This document shows positions 44,991 to 56,005 of a stretch of DNA of 64,000 nucleotides, piece after piece; position 1 is the stretch's first letter, and every line of letters starts with the position of its first letter. Position numbers and translations under genes: made by a program. The notes beneath the pieces are model-generated. The model was given only the letters and a program-made list of their open reading frames with translations, had not been told where the DNA came from and searched no databases. The stretch spans positions 186,001-250,000 of the forward strand of contig JNEN01000885.1 of NCBI GenBank assembly GCA_000697355.1, read 5' to 3'. This DNA comes from Syncephalastrum monosporum B8922. Lineage: Eukaryota > Mucoromycota > Mucoromycetes > Mucorales > Syncephalastraceae.

Positions 44991-46894
44991 TTATTTTTTC
45001 TTGGCCTCAGCATCGTATTTGGGTTTATAAATCCACGAGTTCCCCATGATGCCAGCACCTTGTTTGTCAGCCATGCGGTAGTACTTGGCAGCCTGATACA
45101 GATCTTTCTTAACCCCATGACCGTGATAGTAACAATGACCCAGGTCATTCTGCGCGTCAGCATCGCCGAGGTCAGCCGCAATACGAAAGAAATAGACAGC
45201 CGTCTCTTTGTTTTTGCGACAGCCCCAGCCGTGCCGGAAGGAGACACCGAGCTCGTAAATGGCCATAATCAATTCGCCCTTCACAGCCGATGTGTTGACC
45301 GTGCTCGACAGGCTGTTCAGGTCCATGACAGCGTGCTCAGCCGCCTTTTGCAGATACTGGAATGCCATATGCTCGTTCCGCTTGCAGCCCCAGCCATGCC
45401 GGAGTGACACGCCATAGAGGAACATGGCAATGGGGAAGTCTTTTTGGGCTGCCTGTCTGAAATACTCAGTCGCCTTGTCAAGTCGACCGGCCTCGTGATG
45501 CTTGATGCCGTGACTGACGAGTTGCTCGACTTCGCTCATAGGCTTTTCTTCCTTTTTGCTTGTCGCAGGTGCAGTACGAGCCGATGTCGTCGCCGAGAGA
45601 GGGCTACCTGCTTTGGGCGAGGTCATCATGCGTGGCGATGTCGCTGTTCGCGGCGACGTAGCGGGGGAGGGTGTACGCGGTGATGCGCTCTGTGTCATAG
45701 GCGACACTGCACTCCCAGGTGTGAGCTGCGGCGGGGTCATCTGATACTGTTGTGGCGTGAGAGATGATGCGGTATGGCTGCTATAGGCGTTATAGTTGTT
45801 GGACTGATTGTTATGGTAATGGTGGGTATGCGACGGCGTGCGCGGCGAGGTCGTCTTGTCAGAGGTGGGTGGGATCACGAGCGGAGTCAGAGGTTGCGGA
45901 TGCTGGCGCTGTTTGTTAGCGTCCGACTGGCGCGTTCGAGAGGAGGTGGAGGTGGAGGCGCGCGGCGTGATCATGGCCCACTGCTCGCCGTCGTGGTGCT
46001 CGATAATGCTGGCTGGGTGCGTCTGTTCAATCACGGCCGTCGAGGGCTGCGGGACTTGCACATAGGCGTGGTGCATCCGAATGGGCGACTCAACGTTCAC
46101 GGAGCGCACTGGCTCCATTAAAGGAGGCTGTAGCCGGCGAATCTCGCCTAGCGACTCACTCGACTCGCTTTGGAAGAAATTGTTGATGTGGGCCGATGAC
46201 TTCTTCGATGCCAGCGTGATCTGGCTTTCATCATACGCACCGCCGTAGATACTCTGTGGAGTGATGTGGGTATGTACGAGGGTCGAAGTGTTGGGTTCTT
46301 TCCAGCAGGTGAGCCAAATGTATTTGAAGTCAAATGTATACGATTATTCTTAGCTGGTTCTTACCGATATAAGTCTCGCGGGAAACATAAGCTGACCGCT
46401 CATCGCTGCCAACTGGATCAATTAGGGATTCACGGGTATTATAGGTGCTGTATAGGTCGCTTTCTCGCTGTGAGTTGTATGCTTGCTGCTGAGATAAGAA
46501 AACGAGAGAGTCAGGTGATTTCTGGTCGATTGCATTAGGCGGATCTTATTACCTGACGTTGAGACGAGGTCTGGTATGATTCACCGCTGATTGCCTGTCC
46601 AACCCATCAATATTAAGTCAGCTCGAGTTTATATCTTCTGCGACTATTCAAGATCGCCTTACAGGAAATTCAGTTGACGATGAGGGCTGGAGTTGAGATG
46701 GCGGAGGGGGAACGAGTCTACAGCGAGGGTGCGTTAGTGTCAGTGCACACCCTCTCCCATAGAAGGAGTCGCAAACAACGGGAAAAAAAGGAGAACCCTC
46801 TTTTCTTTATTTCAAATACATACCTGGAATTAGGAGTGGCGGCGTACCCGGACGGATCATGATGGTAATACTGCTCTTGCGGACGGCTGAACAT
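44991..46894 (-). CDS. Sel1-repeat protein, Nif1/DSF2-like
   Basis: Protein of about 530 residues with a disordered N-terminal two thirds and C-terminal Sel1-like repeats. About six exons run from the ATG at 46894 (MFSRPQEQYYHHDPSGY) to 44991. The exon starting near 46306 joins as YIEPNTSTLVHTH in phase. The middle is Ser/Thr/Pro-rich with many SPRTP-type sites, suggesting phosphorylation by proline-directed kinases. The repeats (about 355-515) include HHEAGRLDKATEYFRQAAQ, AMFLYGVSLRHGWGCKRN, AIYELGVSFRHGWGCRKN and AQNDLGHCYYHGHGVKKD. The end, SWIYKPKYD, is characteristic of the fungal Nif1/DSF2 group (fission yeast Nif1 restrains the kinase Nim1/Cdr1). Role here is inferred only from that resemblance. 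Confidence 0.8.
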
Positions 46895-47615
46895 GGTAGG
46901 AAAGGTATATGTGACGGTAGGAAAAGATATCAAAGGGAGCGGGAGATGGTTGTTTCGGTGTACTAGAGAGGATTCAAAGGTATAGGATGAAGGACAAGGA
47001 CAGCAAGAGGCGGAAGGAAGGGAATGGAGAGAGGGGAATAAAGGACTTGTACCATGGTATTTTTTGCACCTTTTATTGCACGAAGCCTGTTTAGAGTCCC
47101 AAACGTGCGCTGCTCAACCATATTGGGCAGGCTCGTGCGACGCGGAGAGCCTAACTTTTTCATTTTCTGGCATTCAATGTCTGCTTTTTTTAGCCTCTAG
47201 TTCTCTCTTTTGATGCAAAGCGAGGTTATTAACCCTTGGTTAAGCCGCCATTGAGAATATGTTATCAGCAAGTCATCTTGCCTACAGAAGCAAAAAACAG
47301 GGCTGCATGGGCAACTACTATATCTGTGTATAAACCAGTAATGAGAATACGTACTGATGGTACCTATATGCGCGTCCTCAAATATAACTATTTAAAACCA
47401 CTATTTCTTTGTCCCGTATATGTACACGAACCATTCTGAACGGTTTCAGTATGCGAAAACAGCAGCAAAACACGAAGGGTGGAAGAAGCCAAACATCTCT
47501 TTACGAGAACGACATTCAAGATCAGAAGCATAATATTGGGCCAGGGATTTCTTTTGCGAGAAGCAATAGCAAAGGAAGAAAATATAAAGTGACGACACCA
47601 CGTGGGAGGTGGCAA
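46895..47615. other. intergenic between PUT2 and the Sel1 gene
   Basis: Upstream region of the minus-strand Sel1 gene followed by the PUT2 3' region. No frame has features. A purine-rich run near 46960-47040 may be part of a leader. Confidence 0.4.
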
Positions 47616-49558
47616 TCACAGCAAATTAGAGGGGTAAATGAAGTCGTCAATGGGAACGAAATTCTCCTTGATGCTACGAGTCGACACGAAGCGGACCAGC
47701 AACGACCAACTGCCTGCTTTGTCGTTGGTACCCGAACCACGACCACCGCCAAATGGTTGCTGTCCGACGACCGCGCCGGTGCACTTGTCATTGATATAAA
47801 AGTTGCCCGCCGTCTTGGACAGCAGGTTCGTTCCGGCAACAATCGACTCGCGGTCACGGGCAAAGAAGGCACCCGTCAAGCCATACTCGGTCGTTTCGGC
47901 GAGGAGTTTGCAGGTTTCCTCGAACTTGGTGTCCTCGTAGACATAGATAGTCACGACCGGGCCAAAGATCTCCTCTGTCATGGTCTTGCTGTGGGGGTCC
48001 TTGGTGACAATGATGGTCGGCTGGATGAAGTAGCCGGTCGAGTCATCGCACTTGCCGCCTGCAATGACCTGGCTGTTGTCGTCTGTGTTGGCGTGGTCGA
48101 TATAGCCCTTGATCTTGTCAAACGCAAATTTGTTGATCACCGGCCCACTAAAGTTGTCAAAGGACTCTGGGCTGCCTTGCTTGATCCTGGCATGTTCGGC
48201 AAGGAGCTGCTTCTTAAACTCAGCAAAGTGGCACTCGGGCACGTACACGCGACTGCAGGCCGAACACTTTTGGCCTTGGAACTCGAACGCGCCACGGATG
48301 GTCTGAAGCGCGGCATGACGCACTCCGGCGTCGTCGAGCGAGCGATGCAACATGTGGTAGTTTTTACCGCCCGTTTCTCCCACCACACGCGGGTAGCTCG
48401 TGTACTTGTCGATGTTGTTACCAATCTCCTTCCAGAGGTGCTTGAAGACCTATTCGCAGGGGTGAGGAAAAAGTAACTTTGGACTGTGCTCTTATCTTAC
48501 TTTGGTGGATCCTGTAAAATGGAGTGAGGCAAAGTCGCGATGATTTATCGCGGTCGAGCACACCTCTTCGGCCTGACCGGGCACGAACTGGATAACGCCG
48601 TCCGGCAGACCGGCCTCGACAAGGATCTCGTACACGAGGTAGTTGGACCACACCGCGCTCGGGCTCGGTTTCCACAAGCAGACATTGCCCATCAGGGCAG
48701 GAGCGCTCGGCAAATTGCCACCAATAGCGGTGAAGTTGAAAGGCGACACTGCCAGGCAAAAGCCGTCGAGGGCACGGTACTCAGCACGGTTCCAGGTGCC
48801 CGTCGCGTTCTGGGGCGGTTGCTTGTGGTAGATCTCCTCGGCATACTTGCAGTTAAAGCGCCAGAAATCACACAGCTCGGCGGCAGCATCGATCTCTGCC
48901 TGCCACGCGTTCTTGCCCTGGCCGAGCATCGTAGCCGCCATAACCTTGTAGCGGTACTTTTGGCCCAGCAGGTCAGCTGCCTTGAGGAAGACCGCGACAC
49001 GGTCCGCGAACGGCATCGCCTCCCAACGCGCCTTGGCTGCCATGGCACCATCGATAGCCTAAACCAGGAAGAAAAAGAAGTCAGTCCGGCTGCCAAGACA
49101 GCGTCTCATCTTACCTTCTGGATCAGAGAAGCATCAGCCTCGTGAAACTCGCACACCACCATCTTGTGCTCAGCCGGATTCAGTTGCTTTTGCTTTTTGC
49201 CAGTGTATATCTAGGAAACATGCACATATGTATGTGTTTGTTGGGAAGGGACACGGAGGTGACGCGTCAGCAGCTGCAAAAAAAAAAAAAAAAAAAAACT
49301 ATTTTTCTGTCTCTTTGCATTACCTTCTCGCCATTGATCACAACAGGTACTTCCTGGGTGCCTTGGGAGCGCATCTCCTTGAGCGCCTGCTGGAGCTTCT
49401 GACGCTCCTCCGAGCCAGGCAAGTAGTGTTTCTGATAATGTGTCAATACCACGTTCTCGTCTTGTGTCACCCTCGTTTGCTTGCTTTACCATAGGCTCAT
49501 TTACAATGGCTGGCAGGCTGAAGTGGGCCAGCTGAGGGGTTTGCAATGCATTGGCCAT
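47616..49558 (-). CDS. PUT2: delta-1-pyrroline-5-carboxylate dehydrogenase, mitochondrial
   Basis: Second enzyme of proline catabolism: oxidises P5C/glutamate semialdehyde to glutamate with NAD in the mitochondrial matrix. Exons 49558-49490, 49431-49324, 49210-49115, 49058-48501 and 48449-47616 give 554 residues. Aldehyde dehydrogenase motifs: SPFNFTAIGGNLPSAPALMGN, WKPS, FTGSTK, general-base Glu in VGETGGKN, catalytic Cys in GQKCSACSR, EEIFGPVV, and PFGGGRGSGTNDKAG near the end. The opening NEP(M)KHYLPGSEER is typical of P5CDH. The N-terminus is short and not obviously a presequence. Intron 2 contains an uninterrupted run of about 20 T on the coding strand (49277-49297). It is divergent from the perilipin gene. 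Confidence 0.96.
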
Positions 49559-50392
49559 AACAGAAAGAACTCAAACAGATGTAGAAAAAAGTGGAGAAGT
49601 GATGTGGATGATATTGGGTAGCGCTCGCTTATTTATATTTTTTCGCCTTTTATCCTCGCTTGTGTCAAAGCAAACATGGCATATATTGATTTCTGGCAAA
49701 ATGGAAAGTTTCTCACGAGCGTCAACGAATGGGAGGATGCCCAGGAGTGCATACTCCACATCGTCACCCCAGCATATGTTTTCGCTTTTGGCATGGCTCG
49801 TTTATTAGCGCCATTACGCAACGTTGAAGGAGGGAGCAACTCGCAAAACGCGGGTGCAGGCCGGGAGACGGGCGTATAGAAAAGTATACATACACACAAA
49901 CACGCTTTTCTATTTTCATTCCACATTTGCAGGAAAAACTTTTTCTTTGTTTGTTATCGCATGAAGGTCAAATCCTCTTGCAGCCATTGGACAGAATTCA
50001 TGATGTCACTTGTATCTACGTGTATATGTACATTCTACTTTATTCGCCGAGACCTGATTTTTGTTTGCTGTATCTTTATCCTTTTCTGGGCCCCAGTAAC
50101 AGTTATTGACTTGCGTGTGATGAAGCTGAGAGAACCAAGGAATAACACACGGTAACGAGAAACATCGAATGTCCAAAGTGGTCTCTGACAAGTCTGAAAG
50201 GAAAGCTGCTCCGTGCATGAAGGGTGCAGTCTAAGTGACTTGACCTCTATTTGCGCCAGTTGCGCCGATTCAAAAAATAAGACGGGAAGCATAGTTTCAC
50301 GTGAGAAAGCGAACAAACTGGACGTTTGGAATGATGATGAAATCAGTTCACCTTCTTTTTTTCTTTTTCTTCCCTTTCTTCCTGATACTGCC
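49559..50392. other. divergent intergenic region, PUT2 / perilipin
   Basis: An 830-base gap between two outward-facing genes, so it must hold both promoters. T-rich leader sequence precedes the perilipin ATG (50350-50390). No coding frame is supported. Confidence 0.45.
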
Positions 50393-51330
50393 ATGAGTAC
50401 ACGCACAGAGCGAGACAAGAACTCCTTTGATGCTCTTGAGCGCGAGACAGAAGCGCCCTCAAGTAAGTCTATTCGGCTCGTTGGGTTCATCATCTAAGTC
50501 AGGTTGTAGCGGTACAGCCGAGTCAATCCGAGGAAGGCCTGCCAAACGGCCACATGGAAGAGGACCACCCGGCCAGCTTTTGGAAACGTCTCTCCAACAT
50601 TCCCATCATCCACGACAGCCTTGCACAGGCCGAGCAGCATGCGCTCAGCCGTTTCGCGATGCGTCGCGCTGAATCGACCTTGTCTGTCGTCGCTGCCGCC
50701 ACTCCAGCCTCGTACCTCGAAAAAGTCAATGCAGTCGGCGTTCACTCCCTCGACCTCCTCGAGACACGTTTCCCTGTGGTGCGACAACCCATATCCGAAG
50801 TCCTAGAGTCGGTTAAGGACAGCGTGCATGCTTACTTTCACGGCCATCGACCCCAGCTGCAGACTCTGCACGAGACACATCGGTGGCTTCAAGAAACGAC
50901 GACGGGATTAGCGCATGTCAGTGCTAACTTGCAGCACTGGGCCAAGTACTCGCAGACCCAGCTCAAGGAGCATGCGCAGGCCAAGGCACGCCAGCGCGCC
51001 CTTGATCTCACGACAGAAATGATCCAGCGGCTCGATCGACTGACCTCATACCTGAATCATTTACCGCCACCGCTCACTCCGCTTGTTGAGCTGGCCACGA
51101 ACGAGTATGAGATCATTCGCAAGGAGGCAGCCAAACCCGACCTCGCCTTGCACCAAAAAGCGACCAACATAGTGCGCCTCACTCAAGGCTTGTTGCTTCC
51201 TGCATTGCGAGACTCTATTGACAGTGTCCAGGAGCAGATACGGTATTACTTTGACTATACCAATGCGTCAAAAACCAGCGCCGTCCACAGCGTCAAAGAA
51301 CATGTCTCTGGCGTCCAGGCTAGTACCTAA
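50393..51330 (+). CDS. perilipin-like lipid droplet protein
   Basis: Probable lipid-droplet coat protein related to PAT/perilipins and the fungal Mpl1/Cap20 group; 296 residues. Exons 50393-50462 and 50510-51330. The PAT-like signature appears at about residues 75-110: LEKVNAVGVHSLDLLETRFPVVRQP, the equivalent of the conserved 'LD-LE-K-P-(I/L)-Q-P' block. It is followed by long amphipathic helices (HAQAKARQRALDLTTEMIQRL) of the kind that bind droplet surfaces. The N-terminal 40 residues are acidic and disordered. The acceptor TTGTAG at 50509 is the one that keeps phase (APS|TVQPSQ). The link to PUT2 by a shared promoter is positional only. Confidence 0.8.
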
Positions 51331-51550
51331 GCCGTTCTTGCGACAAAGAAAAAAGTTTCCCCCCCTTCCTCCTTTTTCTTCTATACATAGCATCCTTCCG
51401 CATGTACCCACACTCTTTGCATAGGTCATAAGTAACTTCGTCTCTTTTTCTTTTTCTCATGGCATCTGTAAAAAACAAGTATGATTTCTTCCGTTCTTTC
51501 ACTTTTTCAAAAACTAGCTTTGCGCATTTTCTATAGAATGTATGTAAAAT

Positions 51551-52916
51551 CTATGAAGTTGCATCTTTTCTCCGTTTGCCGGTGACTTTCTCGCCTCGCA
51601 GCGCCTCGAGTTCGTGAGCAACGTAGTCGAGCGTGCCTTGGACTTCCATCACGCGCCGCCCGTCTTGCCATGCCGGATGATTGCCCAAGTAGCTGTAGAC
51701 ATCTTGAGCTTTCGTGGCCGTTCTACTCAAGCGTAGTTTCCGTGTGAGTCGATGGTCGCGTGCCCAGCGCTGGAAGTGTTGCAGGTACGCACGACACCGG
51801 TCGCCAAATGCAATGTAGACTGGTTTGCTAAAAAATATTGCTGGTCAATATACATGAAAGACGAGGCTCATATTGGTTTACCTTTGTGCGATTGCATGTG
51901 CCGTTAAATAATCCAAGTCGCCGGTGAGTACCACTCGGGAAGCACCCTGAATGAGGCTTTCATAGAGCTCTGCGCGCTGAGCCGCAGTCGATAGCTCGTC
52001 TTGGTGGTGGCGCTGTTGCTGCTGTATGTCCCACAGAGTCACACCAGGCTCATCTGCGACGGTTTTCAGAATCGCCTTGGCGGCATCGGTTGTGCGTTCT
52101 GTTAGGATTACGGTCACCGGATCATGACGAGCCATTCGCTACCGTCACAAAGCAGCCGATCAGCATATAGGTTCCTGCCAGGGCCATTGACTTACACGGA
52201 TATTGTCGACCAGGAGCTTGGCGTCTTCGGAATACCAGCGGCAGTAGGGTGTGTAGCCACCCACAACAAGAGCCGTATACGGCGACGGGGGGGCTGACCC
52301 GGATGGTGACGAAGGGGCAACGAGGGGAGTGAGGGTACCGATCATGTTCTTTTGGCGGGCGTACGGGCCCAGATGCGCCAGTTTGGTATTCGCTTCGTAG
52401 CGTGGCAGGACCACCTGATCGAAGTAAATGAAAGGAAGTGAAGGGAACCCGAGATACACTTTCGAGTCGTCAGTGGTAGCCCTCATGGCAGTGCAAGTCC
52501 ATACCCGAATAGATATCCTTGTAGAGCTTGCTTGTGGCAAGACACGCCGGAATCGCGTCCGCCGCGGTACAAATAACATAATCGGCTCGATCAGGCATCC
52601 TCTGCTCTTTTTGATCGGTGTCTTGCAGAAACCACGGCAGTGTCGAGGAGGACGACGGCGTGGACCAGTCAACCGCATATTTCTGTAACAAGGTGGGCAT
52701 GGCCTGAAGAGCTGCATGGGTGTGGTTAGAGCTGAGAGTTGTCAAATGTCAAACGAGTGCACTACTTTTGCTGCCGACGATCGTCTTGAGGTGCATGTCG
52801 CCCATCCGGCGCCCCAGGGCCATGCCAGACAAGGTCGATTCAAGCTTGCCGTCCGTCAAGACCAGCACGGAGCGGCGCGCCGTAGAATAGCATCGTCGAT
52901 ACACAGTGCCAAACAT
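51551..52916 (-). CDS. mitochondrial fission ELM1-like protein
   Basis: Member of the ELM1/DUF1022 glycosyltransferase-fold family, named after the plant mitochondrial fission factor; 384 residues in five exons. The N-terminus (MFGTVYRRCYSTARR) looks like a mitochondrial presequence, followed by VLVLTDGKLES. Conserved-looking blocks: DYVICTAADAIPA, VYLGFPSLPFIYFDQVVLPRYEANTKL, KNMIGTLTPL, LVVGGYTPYCRW, TVILTERTTDAA, RVVLTGDLDYLTAHAIAQ and KPVYIAFGD. The order and Y-P-G-S/DLVV/GGP-type layout match the family. In plants ELM1 recruits dynamin; whether fungal members do so is not known. The C-terminus is basic. It converges with the perilipin gene with 220 bases between stops. Confidence 0.75.
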
Positions 52917-53643
52917 GGTGTCAGAAAAGAATTGACTAGAGCCACTCTGTTGAAGGCGGACATCCAACCGCCACACGTGGGGCCGGTATCTTCGTCCTAC
53001 AAGTAACAACAACAATAGTTGGTTGACCTTCGAGGTCATGTAGATATGCCCGAGTAAGTCTGGACCTGTCGTCTGTCACTGTAAAATTAAAAGTACATGC
53101 GGTGTGTGTTGTCGAGTGGGCCTTTGCGTCGCCACCGCACAAACCCCACCCCCGAATACTTTCTGGTGAGCTCTCCCTCCTTATTTTAGGTTGGCTTTGA
53201 TGGAACATGCTAAACTGACCCGAGAGCCCTGCCAGATGCACACACATACTGTAGGTCAGCGAGCTACATGCAGGAGTAGAAGAAAAGGTTGGCTCAGCAG
53301 GGGGTCTCCTTCTCTCTTTCTATCAGGACACACGGCAACCCCCCTCACGTTCAACAGGTCATTTGAGTAGAGTGCCACACGAGTCCTGATTGGTTGCTGG
53401 CAATAATACACAAACAGTGATTCATTGTAACCATACTCAGCCTCGGTAAATCAGAGTAAACTTGCACCACGTTTGGGAACAATTTCTGTGTCAAACTTGC
53501 AGAGTGTATGACAGGACCACGCGCTGGGCTCCACTTCTCCCGGACGGGGCGCAGTTCCAGGCGCTTAGCTTAGATGTATTATATATAAAGCAAAAAAGAG
53601 ATTACTTTTTCAGTCTCGAGTTTTCTTTCTTTTCTTGCCCTCC
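52917..53643. other. divergent intergenic region, ELM1-like / F-box
   Basis: Upstream region for two outward-facing genes. A minus frame continues in phase upstream of the ELM1-like ATG (to about 53039) and could be leader or an extended N-terminus. No other feature is supported. Confidence 0.4.
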
Positions 53644-55324
53644 ATGCCTGCAACAGGTAAACTAGTGACAGTGCCCCTTAATGACATTATCTAACGCAAG
53701 GTCCAGTGACCAGGATAGAGGCCTGTTGTGATCCTCTTCAAGTGCTTCCCTACGAGCTGTTTGTAAACATATTCAGTCGACTGCTGTTTGTCGATCGTGC
53801 GAGATGTTCACGAGTATCGAGGCGATGGCGTGCTTTCATATACCAATGGCCTGAAATGGCAGAGACGATTGTGATGAGCCCACGACACTTCTGGCCAAGA
53901 CCGGGCGCAAACTCGATATTCGACAATGGATGCGGGCACTGGCTTTCCAGCGTAATGCAGCCCAGTGCGATCCGCCATTTTTCCATCCAAACCGACCATA
54001 GGCATTTACCAACCACCGTCGATATCCTCCGTCGCATGCAATGCCCTCGTCTAAAGACGTTCGAGCTCCATTGTAGGTGAACTCCTCGTCACACAAGCGG
54101 GGTCACCTGCTCATATCCTGACTTTTAGATACCTCGCCGAACCCTGTGGCCATCCGGCCAGATCCTTTCCGCGATATCGTAATGGCCAGCAGCGCCCACC
54201 TAGAAAAGCTCGAACTCCGGGGGGTGGGGTTGCCGACCGATCGCAAGACATGGCGCGCCCTGTTCTCGCAGTGTTTACGCCTGGTGCACCTATCTCTAAG
54301 CGTTTGGCCCGCACGCACCACCCACACACTAATGGATCTGCACCCAGATGATCTTCCTGCAGAGCTCCCCTTACGCCACCTGCACTGGCATGTCAACACT
54401 GACTTCCCCTTTCGTGTCCTCCTTCCTAAATGTCCCCGCCTTCGGTACCTGTCCATAAGCATTCGTGGCCTCGACATCACCGGTTTAATGCCTGTCCTCC
54501 TCCGACTCAGCCAGACGCTTCATTGCCTTCAGCTCACCGACATGGACGAACCCGATACTGAGCGGGATGAACCTGAGCACTCGGTCGACCTTAAGCGGCT
54601 CGTAATCAAGAGCGCCGATATCCCGCCTGACTTTATCGCCAACCTCATAATTGCCCATCAGACAACTCTGTCGGAGTTGGTGCTCCATTTGACAAGAGAG
54701 GCTCATGCACGCATCTGTGACCGTCTCGCTGACGGGCTTCTCGGTCCTCTTTGTCTCGAACTCTTTGACTACAAGGTTCTTGACCGTCATCCTGAACAGA
54801 ATTATCTCTACCCACTTCTCGAACAATGCCCGCGCCTGCGGCACCTCAAGCTCAGCGGATTCCATTGCGACGAACGCCACCTCGTCCATACCCTCACCCA
54901 TACTCCCTGCCTCGAATCTTTCGAGGCTTCGTCCTTACGATACAGCCCGAGCGATTGTTCAAAAACAGACGTCTTTGCGTCCTTGCCGCTATTAAAAAAG
55001 TGCGAGCTACGGTCAGCACATCCGCTCGGTGACTATTTCTTCACCCATATCAAGGACTTGCGATCCCTTCATGTTTTTCGGGCTAGCATACTCTACCAAG
55101 TATCAGATGCAGGTCTTTTCGCCTTCATGCGTCAGGCGCCGCACCTTCAAGACATCCAACTCACCGATATTAAAGAATTGCGGGATCCAACATCCGTGCT
55201 GAGCGACAGAAAGCAGCTGATCAAGGTCGCGCTCTTTGACTGCCCCAAACTGAACAACAGACGTCTCAAGAAACTGAGGTCACAGCCAAATGTGGAGCTC
55301 TGGACCGACCTGGACTTTTGCTGA
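53644..55324 (+). CDS. F-box protein with leucine-rich repeats
   Basis: Probable SCF ubiquitin-ligase substrate receptor, 524 residues. Exons 53644-53656 (13 nt), 53707-54072 and 54129-55324. The F-box (about 13-55) reads LQVLPYELFVNIFSRLLFVDRARCSRVSRRWR. Irregular LRR-like units follow to the C-terminus, for example HLEKLELRGVGLP, RLRYLSISIRGLDI, RLRHLKLSGFHCDE and HLQDIQLTDIKEL. This is the usual layout of fungal F-box/LRR proteins, which often belong to large lineage-specific families. The substrate is unknown. The start was chosen by the tiny first exon whose split codon restores MPATVTRIEAC. Confidence 0.82.
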
Positions 55325-55352
55325 TAAAACGCGAAAAGGCTTTTGTACATTG

Positions 55353-55421
55353 TAGTAATAGTAATAGTAATAGTAATAGTAATAGTAATAGTAATAGTAA
55401 TAGTAATAGTAATAGTAATAG
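55353..55421. repeat. (taatag)n hexanucleotide microsatellite
   Basis: About eleven copies of taatag, 29 bases after the F-box stop codon, in its probable 3' UTR. Confidence 0.95.
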
Positions 55422-55677
55422 GCATACTTCATCTAATAATTAATGCAACTTTTTTAAAAAAAAGAGCGAAGAGAGTAAGAGTACGCGCGTATATCATATT
55501 GGGTAGTAAGGAGCATGTCCTTCTTTCATATATTCTACAAAATCTATAACGCAAAAGCGTGACCAAGCCATTCTGGGTCTGAAATTCTGAGGAACCCTAT
55601 TTCAAGCGGGCGTTCGCAATCTGAGGTCCCTCCTTGATCCTTTCTCTTAAAGCAAAAGTGAGTACCTTGGATCTATA

Positions 55678-55709
55678 CATCCATCCATCCATCCATCCAT
55701 CCATCCATC
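55678..55709. repeat. (atcc)n tetranucleotide microsatellite
   Basis: About eight copies of atcc between two convergent genes. Confidence 0.9.
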
Positions 55710-56005
55710 GGTATGCTATGATATTAACCCATCCATCTTCTTTCAGTGAGAGATAAGTGGAAGAAGAAGCGCCAGCGACGCCTCAAAGCCAAGAGAAGAA
55801 AGATGAGAGCCAGATCCAAATAAGCGACTCGCTTATACTGGCCATTTGTCCCTGTTGCCGAGTCTGTCAAGTTTCCTCTCCATGTTCTATCCACGGCACT
55901 GGTGTTGCGGACCTCGTCCTTTGTTACTTGCCTACTCGACCACTTCATCTTGGTCTCATTAAAAAAAAAGATTTGCAATCTTTGTTTGCGAAACCATTCC
56001 AAAAT

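Larger units (their letters stand above)
55325..56005. other. convergent intergenic region with microsatellites
   Basis: Lies between the stops of the F-box gene and the importin-beta gene. It contains two microsatellites (listed separately). A plus frame at 55757-56035 has no feature and overlaps the 3' end of the importin gene. Confidence 0.5.

Noticed and set aside
53260..53460. Possible tRNA or small RNA between ELM1-like and F-box genes
   Set aside because: No cloverleaf, no A/B-box pair and no GGTTCGAATCC-like block found.
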